Assembly: GCA_963082975.1 (NCBI GenBank)
Contig: OY720347.1
Coordinates: forward strand, 8,476,225-8,540,224
Source: Labia minor
Lineage: Eukaryota; Arthropoda; Insecta; Dermaptera; Spongiphoridae
Reading direction: 5' to 3'
DNA length: 64,000 nucleotides
Part shown: positions 8,532-22,700 of the stretch, piece by piece
Numbering within the stretch: the stretch's first letter is position 1
Layout of the letters: every line of letters starts with the position of its first letter
Program-made: the position numbers and the translations under genes
Notes under the pieces: model-generated
Database searches by the model: none
What the model was told of the DNA's origin: nothing
What the model saw: only the letters and a program-made list of their open reading frames with translations

Positions 8532-10129
8532 CATAAAAAAATAATTATTCATCAGAAATATCAATAATATATTTTTTTAATATTTTTATGATGTAAAATG
8601 AAGAATTTATTATTTATTTTTAAAAATTTCATTTTTTAATTTTCCCCTAAAAATTATGAAAGGTCATCGTAGGATGACCCTAGGTTTTAGGCATAATAAA
8701 ATAATTATTCATCAGAAATATCAATAATATATTTTTTTAATATTATTATGATGTAAAATGAACGAATTTATTATTTATTTTTAAAAATTTCATTTTTTAA
8801 TAATCCTGTAAAAATTATGAAAGGTCATCGTAGGATGACCTTAGGTTTTCGGCATAAAAAAATAATTTTTAGTAAGAAATATGAATAATATATGTTTTTT
8901 AATATTTTTATGATGTAAAATGAACGAATTTATTATTTTTTTTAAAACATTTCATTTTTTAATTTTACCGAAAATATTATGAAAGGTCATCTTAGGATGA
9001 CCCTAGGTTTACGGCATAAAAAAATAATTATTCATCAGAAATATCAATAATATATTTTTTTAATAATTTTATGATGTAAAATGAACGAATTTATTATTTA
9101 TTTTTAAAAATTTCATTTTTTAATTTTACCGTAAAAATTATGAAAGGTCATCGTACGATGACCCTAGGTTTTCGGCATAAACAAATAATTATTCATCAGA
9201 AATATCAATAATATATTTTTTTTAATATTTTTATGATGTAAAATGAACGAATTTATTATTTTTTTTAAAACATTTCATTTTTTAATTTTACCGAAAATAT
9301 TATGAAAGGTCATCTTAGGATGACCCTACGTTTTCGGCATAAAAAAATAATTATTCAACAGAAATATCATTAATATATTTTTTTAATAATTTTATGATGT
9401 AAAATGAACGAATTTATTATTTTTTTTAAAACATTTCATTTTTTAATTTTACCGAAAATATTATGAAAGGTCATCTTAGGATGACCCTAGGTTTTCATCA
9501 TAAAAAAATAATTATTCATCAGAAATATCAATAATATATATTTTTAATAATTTTATGATGTAAAATGAACGAATTTATTATTTATTTTTAAAAATTTCAT
9601 TTTTTAATTTTACCGTAAAAATTATGAAAGGTCATCGTACGATGACCTTAGGTTTTCGGCATAAAAAAATAATTATTCATCAGAAATATCAATAATATAT
9701 TTTTTTAATATTTTTATGATGTAAAATGAACGAATTTATTATTTATTTTTAAAAATTTCATTTTTTAATTTTCCCCTAAAAATTATGAAAGGTCATCGTA
9801 GGATGACCCTAGGTTTTAGGCATAATAAAATAATTATTCATCAGAAATATCAATAATATATTTTTTTAATATTATTATGATGTAAAATGAACGAATTTAT
9901 TATTTATTTTTAAAAATTTCATTTTTTAATAATCCTGTAAAAATTATGAAAGGTCATCGTAGGATGACCTTAGGTTTTCGGCATAAAAAAATAATTTTTA
10001 TTAAGAAATATGAATAATATATGTTTTTTAATATTTTTATGATGTAAAATGAACGAATTTATTATTTTTTTTAAAACATTTCATTTTTTAATTTTACCGA
10101 AAATATTATGAAAGGTCATCTTAGGATGA

Positions 10130-13100
10130 CCCTAGGTTTTCGGCATAAAAAAATAATTATTCATCAGAAATATCAATAATATATTTTTTTAATAATTTTA
10201 TGATGTAAAATGAACGAATTTATTATTTATTTTTAAAAATTTCATTTTTTAATTTTCCCGTAAAAATTATGAAAGGTCATCGTACAGTGACCCTAGGTTT
10301 TCGGCATAAACAAATAATTATTCATCAGAAATATCAATAATATATTTTTTTTAATATTTTAATAATGTAAAATGAACGAATTTATTATTTTTTTTAAAAC
10401 ATTTCATTTTTTAATTTTACCGAAAATATTATGAAAGGTCATCTTAGGATGACCCTACGTTTTCGGCATAAAAAAATAATTATTCATCAGAAATATCAAT
10501 AATATATTTTTTTAATATTTTAATGATGTAAAATGAACGAATTTATTATTTATTTTTAAAAATTTCATTTTTTAATTTTCCCCTAAAAATTATGAAAGGT
10601 CATCGTAGGATGACCCTAGGTTTTAGGCATAATAAAATAATTATTCATCAGAAATATCAATAATATATTTTTTTAATATTTTTATAATGTAAAATGAACG
10701 AATTTATTATTTATTTTTAAAAATTTCATTTTTTAATTTTCCCGTAAAAATTATGAAAGATCATCGTAGGATGACCCTAGGTTTTCGGCATAAAAAAATA
10801 ATTTTTAGTAAGAAATATGAATAATATAGGTTTTTTAATATTTTTATGATGTAAAATGAACGAATGTATTATTTTTTTTAAAACATTTCATTTTTTAATT
10901 TTACCGAAAATATTATGAAAGGTCATCTTAGGATGACCCTAGGTTTTCGGCATAAAAAAATAATTATTCATCAGAAATATCAATAATATATTTTTTTAAT
11001 ATTTTTATTATGTAAAATGAAGAATTTATTATTTATTTTTAAAAATTTCATTTTTTAATTTTACCGTAAAAATTATGAAAGGTCATCGTACGATGACCCT
11101 AGGTTTTCGGCATAAACAAATAATTATTCATCAGAAATATCAATAATATATTTTTTTAATATTTTTATGATGTAAAATGAAGAATTTATTATTTATTTTT
11201 AAAAATTTCATTTTTTAATTTTACCGTAAAAATTATGAAAGGTCATCGTACGATGACCCTAGGTTTTAGGCATAATAAAATAATTATTCATCAGAAATAT
11301 CAATAATATATTTTTTTAATATTTTTATAATGTAAAATGAACGAATTTATTATTTATTTTTAAAAATTTCATTTTTTAATTTTCCCGTAAAAATTATGAA
11401 AGGTCATCGTAGGATGACCCTAGGTTTTCGGCATAAAAACATAATTATTCATCAGAAATATCAATAATATATTTTTTTAATATTTTTATGATGTAAAATT
11501 AAGAATTTATTATTTATTTTTAAAAATTTCATTTTTTAATTTTACCGTAAAAATTATGAAAGGTCATCTTAGGATGACCCTACGTTTTCGGCATAAAAAA
11601 ATAATTATTCATCAGAAATATCAATAATATATTTTTTTAATAATTTTATGATGTAAAATGAACGAATTTATTATTTTTTTTAAAACATTTCATTTTTTAA
11701 TTTTACCGAAAATATTATGAAAGGTCATCTTAGGATGACCCTACGTTTTCGGCATAAAAAAATAATTTTTAGTAAGAAATATGAATAATATATTTTTTTA
11801 ATATTTTTATGATGTAAAATGAACGAATTTATTATTTATTTTTAAAAATTTCATTTTTTAATTTTCCCCTAAAAATTATGAAAGATCATCGTACGATGAC
11901 CCTAGGTTTTCGGCATAAACAAATAATTATTCATCAGAAATATCAATAATATATTTTTTTTAATATTTTTATGATGTAAAATGAACGAATTTATTATTTT
12001 TTTTAAAACATTTCATTTTTTAATTTTACCGAAAATATTATGAAAGGTCATCTTAGGATGACCCTACGTTTTCGGCATAAAAAAATAATTATTCATCAGA
12101 AATATCAATAATATATTTTTTTAATATTTTTATGATGTAAAATGAACGAATTTATTATTTATTTTTAAAAATTTCATTTTTTAATTTTCCCCTAAAAATT
12201 ATGAAAGGTCATCGTAGGATGACCCTAGGTTTTAGGCATAATAAAATAATTATTCATCAGAAATATCAATAATATATTTTTTTAATATTATTATGATGTA
12301 AAATGAACGAATTTATTATTTATTTTTAAATATTTCATTTTTTAATAATCCTGTAAAAATTATGAAAGGTCATCGTAGGATGACCCTAGGTTTTCGGCAT
12401 AAAAAAATAATTTTTAGTAAGAAATATGAATAATATATTTTTTTTAATATTTTTATGATGTAAAATGAACGAATTTATTATTTTTTCTAAAACATTTCAT
12501 TTTTTAATTTTACCGAAAATATTATGAAAGGTCATCTTAGGATGACCCTAGGTTTTCGGCATAAAAAAATAATTATTCATCAGAAATATCAATAATATAT
12601 ATTTTTAATAATTTTATGATGTAAAATGAACGAATTTATTATTTATTTTTAAAAATTTCATTTTTTAATTTTCCCCTAAAAATTATGAAAGGTCATCGTA
12701 GGATGACCCTAGGTTTTAGGCATAATAAAATAATTATTCATCAGAAATATCAATAATATATTTTTTTAATATTATTATGATGTAAAATGAACGAATTTAT
12801 TATTTATTTTTAAAAATTTCATTTTTTAATAATCCTGTAAAAATTATGAAAGGTCATCGTAGGATGACCTTAGGTTTTCGGCATAAAAAAATAATTTTTA
12901 GTAAGAAATATGAATAATATATGTTTTTTAATATTTTTATGATGTAAAATGAACGAATTTATTATTTTTTTTAAAACATTTCATTTTTTAATTTTACCGA
13001 AAATATTATGAAAGGTCATCTTAGGATGACCCTAGGTTTACGGCATAAAAAAATAATTATTCATCAGAAATATCAATAATATATTTTTTTAATAATTTTA

Positions 13101-13340
13101 TGATGTAAAATGAACGAATTTATTATTTATTTTTAAAAATTTCATTTTTTAATTTTACCGTAAAAATTATGAAAGGTCATCGTACGATGACCCTAGGTTT
13201 TCGGCATAAACAAATAATTATTCATCAGAAATATCAATAATATATTTTTTTTAATATTTTTATGATGTAAAATGAACGAATTTATTATTTTTTTTAAAAC
13301 ATTTCATTTTTTAATTTTACCGAAAATATTATGAAAGGTC
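10130..13340 (+). repeat. 20-unit tandem duplication (3223 bp), copy 1
   Basis: Aligns to 13353-16563 at an offset of 3223 bp. Landmarks matched are CGTACAG (10281 and 13504), ATAGG (10825 and 14048), GATCATCGTACG near 11883 and 15106, the TATATATTTTTAATAA unit near 12597 and 15820, and TTTACGG near 13037 and 16260. Visible differences include GACCCTAGG and AAATATCAAT here (near 11260-11300) against GACACTAGG and AAATAGCAAT in copy 2. The left edge cannot be resolved better than about 10,040-10,136 because flanking units are of the same type. Confidence 0.85.
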
Positions 13341-16300
13341 ATCTTAGGATGACCCTAGGTTTTCGGCATAAAAAAATAATTATTCATCAGAAATATCAAT
13401 AATATATTTTTTTAATAATTTTATGATGTAAAATGAACGAATTTATTATTTATTTTTAAAAATTTCATTTTTTAATTTTCCCGTAAAAATTATGAAAGGT
13501 CATCGTACAGTGACCCTAGGTTTTCGGCATAAACAAATAATTATTCATCAGAAATATCAATAATATATTTTTTTTAATATTTTAATAATGTAAAATGAAC
13601 GAATTTATTATTTTTTTTAAAACATTTCATTTTTTAATTTTACCGAAAATATTATGAAAGGTCATCTTAGGATGACCCTACGTTTTCGGCATAAAAAAAT
13701 AATTATTCATCAGAAATATCAATAATATATTTTTTTAATATTTTAATGATGTAAAATGAACGAATTTATTATTTATTTTTAAAAATTTCATTTTTTAATT
13801 TTCCCCTAAAAATTATGAAAGGTCATCGTAGGATGACCCTAGGTTTTAGGCATAATAAAATAATTATTCATCAGAAATATCAATAATATATTTTTTTAAT
13901 ATTTTTATAATGTAAATAGAACGAATTTATTATTTATTTTTAAAAATTTCATTTTTTAATTTTCCCGTAAAAATTATGAAAGATCATCGTAGGATGACCC
14001 TAGGTTTTCGGCATAAAAAAATAATTTTTAGTAAGAAATATGAATAATATAGGTTTTTTAATATTTTTATGATGTAAAATGAACGAATGTATTATTTTTT
14101 TTAAAACATTTCATTTTTTAATTTTACCGAAAATATTATGAAAGGTCATCTTAGGATGACCCTAGGTTTTCGGCATAAAAAAATAATTATTCATCAGAAA
14201 TATCAATAATATATTTTTTTAATATTTTTATTATGTAAAATGAAGAATTTATTATTTATTTTTAAAAATTTCATTTTTTAATTTTACCGTAAAAATTATG
14301 AAAGGTCATCGTACGATGACCCTAGGTTTTCGGCATAAACAAATAATTATTCATCAGAAATATCAATAATATATTTTTTTAATATTTTTATGATGTAAAA
14401 TGAAGAATTTATTATTTATTTTTAAAAATTTCATTTTTTAATTTTACCGTAAAAATTATGAAAGGTCATCGTACGATGACACTAGGTTTTAGGCATAATA
14501 AAATAATTATTCATCAGAAATAGCAATAATATATTTTTTTAATATTTTTATAATGTAAAATGAACGAATTTATTATTTATTTTTAAAAATTTCATTTTTT
14601 AATTTTCCCGTAAAAATTATGAAAGGTCATCGTAGGATGACCCTAGGTTTTCGGCATAAAAACATAATTATTCATCAGAAATATCAATAATATATTTTTT
14701 TAATATTTTTATGATGTAAAATTAAGAATTTATTATTTATTTTTAAAAATTTCATTTTTTAATTTTACCGTAAAAATTATGAAAGGTCATCTTAGGATGA
14801 CCCTACGTTTTCGGCATAAAAAAATAATTATTCATCAGAAATATCAATAATATATTTTTTTAATAATTTTATGATGTAAAATGAACGAATTTATTATTTT
14901 TTTTAAAACATTTCATTTTTTAATTTTACCGAAAATATTATGAAAGGTCATCTTAGGATGACCCTACGTTTTCGGCATAAAAAAATAATTTTTAGTAAGA
15001 AATATGAATAATATATTTTTTTAATATTTTTATGATGTAAAATGAACGAATTTATTATTTATTTTTAAAAATTTCATTTTTTAATTTTCCCCTAAAAATT
15101 ATGAAAGATCATCGTACGATGACCCTAGGTTTTCGGCATAAACAAATAATTATTCATCAGAAATATCAATAATATATTTTTTTTAATATTTTTATGATGT
15201 AAAATGAACGAATTTATTATTTTTTTTAAAACATTTCATTTTTTAATTTTACCGAAAATATTATGAAAGGTCATCTTAGGATGACCCTACGTTTTCGGCA
15301 TAAAAAAATAATTATTCATCAGAAATATCAATAATATATTTTTTTAATATTTTTATGATGTAAAATGAACGAATTTATTATTTATTTTTAAAAATTTCAT
15401 TTTTTAATTTTCCCCTAAAAATTATGAAAGGTCATCGTAGGATGACCCTAGGTTTTAGGCATAATAAAATAATTATTCATCAGAAATATCAATAATATAT
15501 TTTTTTAATATTATTATGATGTAAAATGAACGAATTTATTATTTATTTTTAAATATTTCATTTTTTAATAATCCTGTAAAAATTATGAAAGGTCATCGTA
15601 GGATGACCCTAGGTTTTCGGCATAAAAAAATAATTTTTAGTAAGAAATATGAATAATATATTTTTTTTAATATTTTTATGATGTAAAATGAACGAATTTA
15701 TTATTTTTTCTAAAACATTTCATTTTTTAATTTTACCGAAAATATTATGAAAGGTCATCTTAGGATGACCCTAGGTTTTCGGCATAAAAAAATAATTATT
15801 CATCAGAAATATCAATAATATATATTTTTAATAATTTTATGATGTAAAATGAACGAATTTATTATTTATTTTTAAAAATTTCATTTTTTAATTTTCCCCT
15901 AAAAATTATGAAAGGTCATCGTAGGATGACCCTAGGTTTTAGGCATAATAAAATAATTATTCATCAGAAATATCAATAATATATTTTTTTAATATTATTA
16001 TGATGTAAAATGAACGAATTTATTATTTATTTTTAAAAATTTCATTTTTTAATAATCCTGTAAAAATTATGAAAGGTCATCGTAGGATGACCTTAGGTTT
16101 TCGGCATAAAAAAATAATTTTTAGTAAGAAATATGAATAATATATGTTTTTTAATATTTTTATGATGTAAAATGAACGAATTTATTATTTTTTTTAAAAC
16201 ATTTCATTTTTTAATTTTACCGAAAATATTATGAAAGGTCATCTTAGGATGACCCTAGGTTTACGGCATAAAAAAATAATTATTCATCAGAAATATCAAT

Positions 16301-16563
16301 AATATATTTTTTTAATAATTTTATGATGTAAAATGAACGAATTTATTATTTATTTTTAAAAATTTCATTTTTTAATTTTACCGTAAAAATTATGAAAGGT
16401 CATCGTACGATGACCCTAGGTTTTCGGCATAAACAAATAATTATTCATCAGAAATATCAATAATATATTTTTTTTAATATTTTTATGATGTAAAATGAAC
16501 GAATTTATTATTTTTTTTAAAACATTTCATTTTTTAATTTTACCGAAAATATTATGAAAGGTC
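13341..16563 (+). repeat. 20-unit tandem duplication (3223 bp), copy 2
   Basis: Directly follows copy 1, so the pair looks like the product of one unequal exchange or slippage of 20 units. Private marks include GTAAATAGAACG near 13912 (an A/T swap in the usual GTAAAATGAACG), which copy 1 and the unit near 28571 lack. The match ends near 16574, where this copy has GACCCTACG and copy 1's counterpart is GACCCTAGG. Confidence 0.83.
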
Positions 16564-16599
16564 ATCTTAGGATGACCCTACGTTTTCGGCATAAAAAAA

Positions 16600-17565
16600 T
16601 AATTATTCATCAGAAATATCATTAATATATTTTTTTAATAATTTTATGATGTAAAATGAACGAATTTATTATTTTTTTTAAAACATTTCATTTTTTAATT
16701 TTACCGAAAATATTATGAAAGGTCATCTTAGGATGACCCTAGGTTTTCATCATAAAAAAATAATTATTCATCAGAAATATCAATAATATATATTTTTAAT
16801 AATTTTATGATGTAAAATGAACGAATTTATTATTTATTTTTAAAAATTTCATTTTTTAATTTTCCCGTAAAAATTATGAAAGGTCATCGTAGGATGACCC
16901 TAGGTTTACGGCATAAAAAAATAATTATTCATCAGAAATATCAATAATATATTTTTTTAATATTTTTATGATGTAAAATGAAGAATTTATTATTTATTTT
17001 TAAAAATTTCATTTTTTAATTTTCCCCTAAAAATTATGAAAGGTCATCGTAGGATGACCCTAGGTTTTAGGCATAATAAAATAATTATTCATCAGAAATA
17101 TCAATAATATATTTTTTTAATATTATTATGATGTAAAATGAACGAATTTATTATTTATTTTTAAATATTTCATTTTTTAATAATCCTGTAAAAATTATGA
17201 AAGGTCATCTTAGGATGACCCTAGGTTTTCGGCATAAAAAAATAATTTTTAGTAAGAAATATGAATAATATATTTTTTTTAATATTTTTATGATGTAAAA
17301 TGAACGAATTTATTATTTTTTCTAAAACATTTCATTTTTTAATTTTACCGAAAATATTATGAAAGGTCATCTTAGGATGACCCTAGGTTTTCGGCATAAA
17401 AAAATAATTATTCATCAGAAATATCAATAATATATATTTTTAATAATTTTATGATGTAAAATGAACGAATTTATTATTTATTTTTAAAAATTTCATTTTT
17501 TAATTTTCCCGTAAAAATTATGAAAGGTCATCGTAGGATGACCCTAGGTTTACGGCATAAAAAAA
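16600..17565 (+). repeat. 6-unit tandem duplication (966 bp), copy 1
   Basis: Marks ATCATTAATATAT (16618 and 17584) and TTTTCATCAT (16744 and 17710) repeat at exactly 966 bp, six units. The block holds the unit with the unusual right arm TTTTCATCAT, where CGG of the outer arm is replaced and arm pairing is lost. The same 966-bp doubling is found at 39780/40746 and 53639/54605. Confidence 0.87.
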
Positions 17566-18400
17566 TAATTATTCATCAGAAATATCATTAATATATTTTT
17601 TTAATAATTTTATGATGTAAAATGAACGAATTTATTATTTTTTTTAAAACATTTCATTTTTTAATTTTACCGAAAATATTATGAAAGGTCATCTTAGGAT
17701 GACCCTAGGTTTTCATCATAAAAAAATAATTATTCATCAGAAATATCAATAATATATATTTTTAATAATTTTATGATGTAAAATGAACGAATTTATTATT
17801 TATTTTTAAAAATTTCATTTTTTAATTTTCCCGTAAAAATTATGAAAGGTCATCGTAGGATGACCCTAGGTTTACGGCATAAAAAAATAATTATTCATCA
17901 GAAATATCAATAATATATTTTTTTAATATTTTTATGATGTAAAATGAAGAATTTATTATTTATTTTTAAAAATTTCATTTTTTAATTTTCCCCTAAAAAT
18001 TATGAAAGGTCATCGTAGGATGACCCTAGGTTTTAGGCATAATAAAATAATTATTCATCAGAAATATCAATAATATATTTTTTTAATATTATTATGATGT
18101 AAAATGAACGAATTTATTATTTATTTTTAAATATTTCATTTTTTAATAATCCTGTAAAAATTATGAAAGGTCATCTTAGGATGACCCTAGGTTTTCGGCA
18201 TAAAAAAATAATTTTTAGTAAGAAATATGAATAATATATTTTTTTTAATATTTTTATGATGTAAAATGAACGAATTTATTATTTTTTCTAAAACATTTCA
18301 TTTTTTAATTTTACCGAAAATATTATGAAAGGTCATCTTAGGATGACCCTAGGTTTTCGGCATAAAAAAATAATTATTCATCAGAAATATCAATAATATA
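17566..18400 (+). repeat. 6-unit tandem duplication (966 bp), copy 2
   Basis: Second copy of the preceding block, adjacent and in the same orientation. It follows copy 1 to about 18,400, where this copy reads TATATTTTTTTAATAA and copy 1 reads TATATATTTTTAATAA, after which a different neighbourhood (an ATATATG unit with GAATGTATT near 18590) begins. Confidence 0.85.
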
Positions 18401-20439
18401 TTTTTTTAATAATTTTATGATGTAAAATGAACGAATTTATTATTTATTTTTAAAAATTTCATTTTTTAATTTTCCCGTAAAAATTATGAAAGGTCATCGT
18501 AGGATGACCCTAGGTTTTCGGCATAAAAAAATAATTTTTAGTAAGAAATATGAATAATATATGTTTTTTAATATTTTTATGATGTAAAATGAACGAATGT
18601 ATTATTTTTTTTAAAACATTTCATTTTTTAATTTTACCGAAAATATTATGAAAGGTCATCTTAGGATGACCCTAGGTTTTCGGCATAAAAAAATAATTAT
18701 TCATCAGAAATATCAATAATATATTTTTTGAATATTTTTATTATGTAAAATGAAGAATTTATTATTTATTTTTAAAAATTTCATTTTTTAATTTTACCGT
18801 AAAAATTATGAAAGGTCATCGTACGATGACCCTAGGTTTTCGGCATAAACAAATAATTATTCATCAGAAATATCAATAATATATTTTTTTAATATTTTTA
18901 TGATGTAAAATGAAGAATTTATTATTTATTTTTAAAAATTTCATTTTTTAATTTTACCGTAAAAATTATGAAAGGTCATCGTACGATGACCTTAGGTTTT
19001 CGGCATAAAAAAATAATTTTTAGTAAGAAATATGAATAATATATGTTTTTTAATATTTTAATGATGTAAAATGAACGAATTTATTATTTTTTTTAAAACA
19101 TTTCATTTTTTAATTTTACCGAAAATATTATGAAAGGTCATCTTAGGATGACCCTACGTTTTCGGCATAAAAAAATAATTATTCATCAGAAATATCAATA
19201 ATATATTTTTTTAATATTTTTATAATGTAAAATGAACGAATTTATTATTTATTTTTAAAAATTTCATTTTTTAATTTTCCCGTAAAAATTATGAAAGATC
19301 ATCGTAGGATGACCTTAGGTTTTCGGCATAAAAAAATAATTTTTAGTAAGAAATATGAATAATATAGGTTTTTTAATATTTTTATGATGTAAAATGAACG
19401 AATGTATTATTTTTTTTAAAACATTTCATTTTTTAATTTTACCGAAAATATTATGAAAGGTCATCTTAGGATGACCCTAGGTTTTCGGCATAAAAAAATA
19501 ATTATTCATCAGAAATATCAATAATATATTTTTTGAATATTTTTATTATGTAAAATGAAGAATTTATTATTTATTTTTAAAAATTTCATTTTTTAATTTT
19601 CCCCTAAAAATTATGAAAGGTCATCGTAGGATGACCCTAGGTTTTAGGAATAATAAAATAATTATTCATCAGAAATATCAATAATATATTTTTTTAATAA
19701 TTTTATGATGTAAAATGAACGAATTTATTATTTATTTTTAAAAATTTCATTTTTTAATTTTCCCCTAAAAATTATGAAAGATCATCGTACGATGACCCTA
19801 GGTTTTCGGCATAAACAAATAATTATTCATCAGAAATATCAATAATATATTTTTTTTAATATTTTTATGATGTAAAATGAACGAATTTATTATTTTTTTT
19901 AAAACATTTCATTTTTTAATTTTACCGAAAATATTATGAAAGGTCATCTTAGGATGACCCTACGTTTTCGGCATAAAAAAATAATTATTCATCAGAAATA
20001 TCAATAATATATTTTTTTAATATTTTTATGATGTAAAATGAACGAATTTATTATTTATTTTTAAAAATTTCATTTTTTAATTTTCCCCTAAAAATTATGA
20101 AAGGTCATCGTAGGATGACCCTAGGTTTTAGGCATAATAAAATAATTATTCATCAGAAATATCAATAATATATTTTTTTAATATTATTATGATGTAAAAT
20201 GAACGAATTTATTATTTATTTTTAAATATTTCATTTTTTAATAATCCGGTAAAAATTATGAAAGGTCATCGTAGGATGACCCTAGGTTTTCGGCATAAAA
20301 AAATAATTTTTAGTAAGAAATATGAATAATATATTTTTTTTAATATTTTTATGATGTAAAATGAACGAATTTATTATTTTTTCTAAAACATTTCATTTTT
20401 TAATTTTACCGAAAATATTATGAAAGGTCATCTTAGGAT

Positions 20440-22700
20440 GACCCTAGGTTTACGGCATAAAAAAATAATTATTCATCAGAAATATCAATAATATATTTTT
20501 TTAATAATTTTATGATGTAAAATGAACGAATTTATTATTTATTTTTAAAAATTTCATTTTTTAATTTTACCGTAAAAATTATGAAAGGTCATCGTACGAT
20601 GACCCTAGGTTTTCGGCATAAACAAATAATTATTCATCAGAAATATCAATAATATATTTTTTTTAATATTTTTATGATGTAAAATGAACGAATTTATTAT
20701 TTTTTTTAAAACATTTCATTTTTTAATTTTACCGAAAATATTATGAAAGGTCATCTTAGGATGACCCTACGTTTTCGGCATAAAAAAATAATTATTCAAC
20801 AGAAATATCATTAATATATTTTTTTAATAATTTTATGATGTAAAATGAACGAATTTATTATTTTTTTTAAAACATTTCATTTTTTAATTTTACCGAAAAT
20901 ATTATGAAAGGTCATCTTAGGATGACCCTAGGTTTTCATCATAAAAAAATAATTATTCATCAGAAATATCAATAATATATATTTTTAATAATTTTATGAT
21001 GTAAAATGAACGAATTTATTATTTATTTTTAAAAATTTCATTTTTTAATTTTACCGTAAAAATTATGAAAGGTCATCGTACGATGACCTTAGGTTTTCGG
21101 CATAAAAAAATAATTATTCATCAGAAATATCAATAATATATTTTTTTAATATTTTTATGATGTAAAATGAACGAATTTATTATTTATTTTTAAAAATTTC
21201 ATTTTTTAATTTTCCCCTAAAAATTATGAAAGGTCATCGTAGGATGACCCTAGGTTTTAGGCATAATAAAATAATTATTCATCAGAAATATCAATAATAT
21301 ATTTTTTTAATATTATTATGATGTAAAATGAACGAATTTATTATTTATTTTTAAAAATTTCATTTTTTTAATAATCCTGTAAAAATTATGAAAGGTCATC
21401 GTAGGATGACCTTAGGTTTTCGGCATAAAAAAATAATTTTTAGTAAGAAATATGAATAATATATGTTTTTTAATATTTTTATGATGTAAAATGAACGAAT
21501 TTATTATTTTTTTTAAAACATTTCATTTTTTAATTTTACCGAAAATATTATGAAAGGTCATCTTAGGATGACCCTAGGTTTTCGGCATAAAAAAATAATT
21601 ATTCATCAGAAATATCAATAATATATTTTTTTAATAATTTTATGATGTAAAATGAACGAATTTATTATTTATTTTTAAAAATTTCATTTTTTAATTTTCC
21701 CGTAAAAATTATGAAAGGTCATCGTACAGTGACCCTAGGTTTTCGGCATAAACAAATAATTATTCATCAGAAATATCAATAATATATTTTTTTTAATATT
21801 TTAATAATGTAAAATGAACGAATTTATTATTTTTTTTAAAACATTTCATTTTTTAATTTTACCGAAAATATTATGAAAGGTCATCTTAGGATGACCCTAC
21901 GTTTTCGGCATAAAAAAATAATTATTGATCAGAAATATCAATAATATATTTTTTTAATATTTTTATAATGTAAAATGAACGAATTTATTATTTATTTTTA
22001 AAAATTTCATTTTTTAATTTTCCCGTAAAAATTATGAAAGATCATCGTAGGATGACCCTAGGTTTTCTGCATAAAAAAATAATTTTTAGTAAGAAATATG
22101 AATAATATATGTTTTTTAATATTTTTATGATGTAAAATGAACGAATGTATTATTTTTTTTAAAACATTTCATTTTTTAATTTTACCGAAAATATTATGAA
22201 AGGTCATCTTAGGATGACCCTACGTTTTCGGCATAAAAAAATAATTATTCATCAGAAATATCAATAATATATTTTTTTAATATTTTAATGATGTAAAATG
22301 AACGAATTTATTATTTATTTTTAAAAATTTCATTTTTTAATTTTCCCCTAAAAATTATGAAAGGTCATCGTAGGATGACCCTAGGTTTTAGGCATAATAA
22401 AATAATTATTCATCAGAAATATCAATAATATATTTTTTTAATATTTTTATAATGTAAAATGAACGAATTTATTATTTATTTTTAAAAATTTCATTTTTTA
22501 ATTTTCCCGTAAAAATTATGAAAGATCATCGTAGGATGACCCTAGGTTTTCGGCATAAAAAAATAATTTTTAGTAAGAAATATGAATAATATAGGTTTTT
22601 TAATATTTTTATGATGTAAAATGAACGAATGTATTATTTTTTTTAAAACATTTCATTTTTTAATTTTACCGAAAATATTATGAAAGGTCATCTTAGGATG
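20440..22700 (+). repeat. Long-range duplicated block, copy 1 (offset ~14.65 kb)
   Basis: Matches 35094-37354. Shared private marks are TCAACAG (20796 and 35451), TTTTCATCAT near 20934 and 35590, CGTACAG (21723 and 36377), ATTGATCAG near 21926 and 36580, TTTTCTGCAT (CTGC at 22077 and 36721) and ATAGG (22590 and 37244). Offsets drift by a few bases (14,655 to 14,644 and back to 14,654), so small indels separate the copies; one is the extra T here at 21363-21369. Beyond 22,700 the downstream copy lacks one whole unit, and alignment continues at about 14,494 bp. Confidence 0.83.
21363..21369 (+). other. Seven-T insertion mark before AATAATCCTG
   Basis: The tract after TTTCA has seven T where other ATAATCCTG units have six. 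The same extra T is found at 43914-43920 and 46977-46983 and, by eye, nowhere else. It is a shared derived mark tying this copy to the two copies of the 19-unit duplication, and explains part of the one-base drift against 35-36 kb. Confidence 0.85.
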
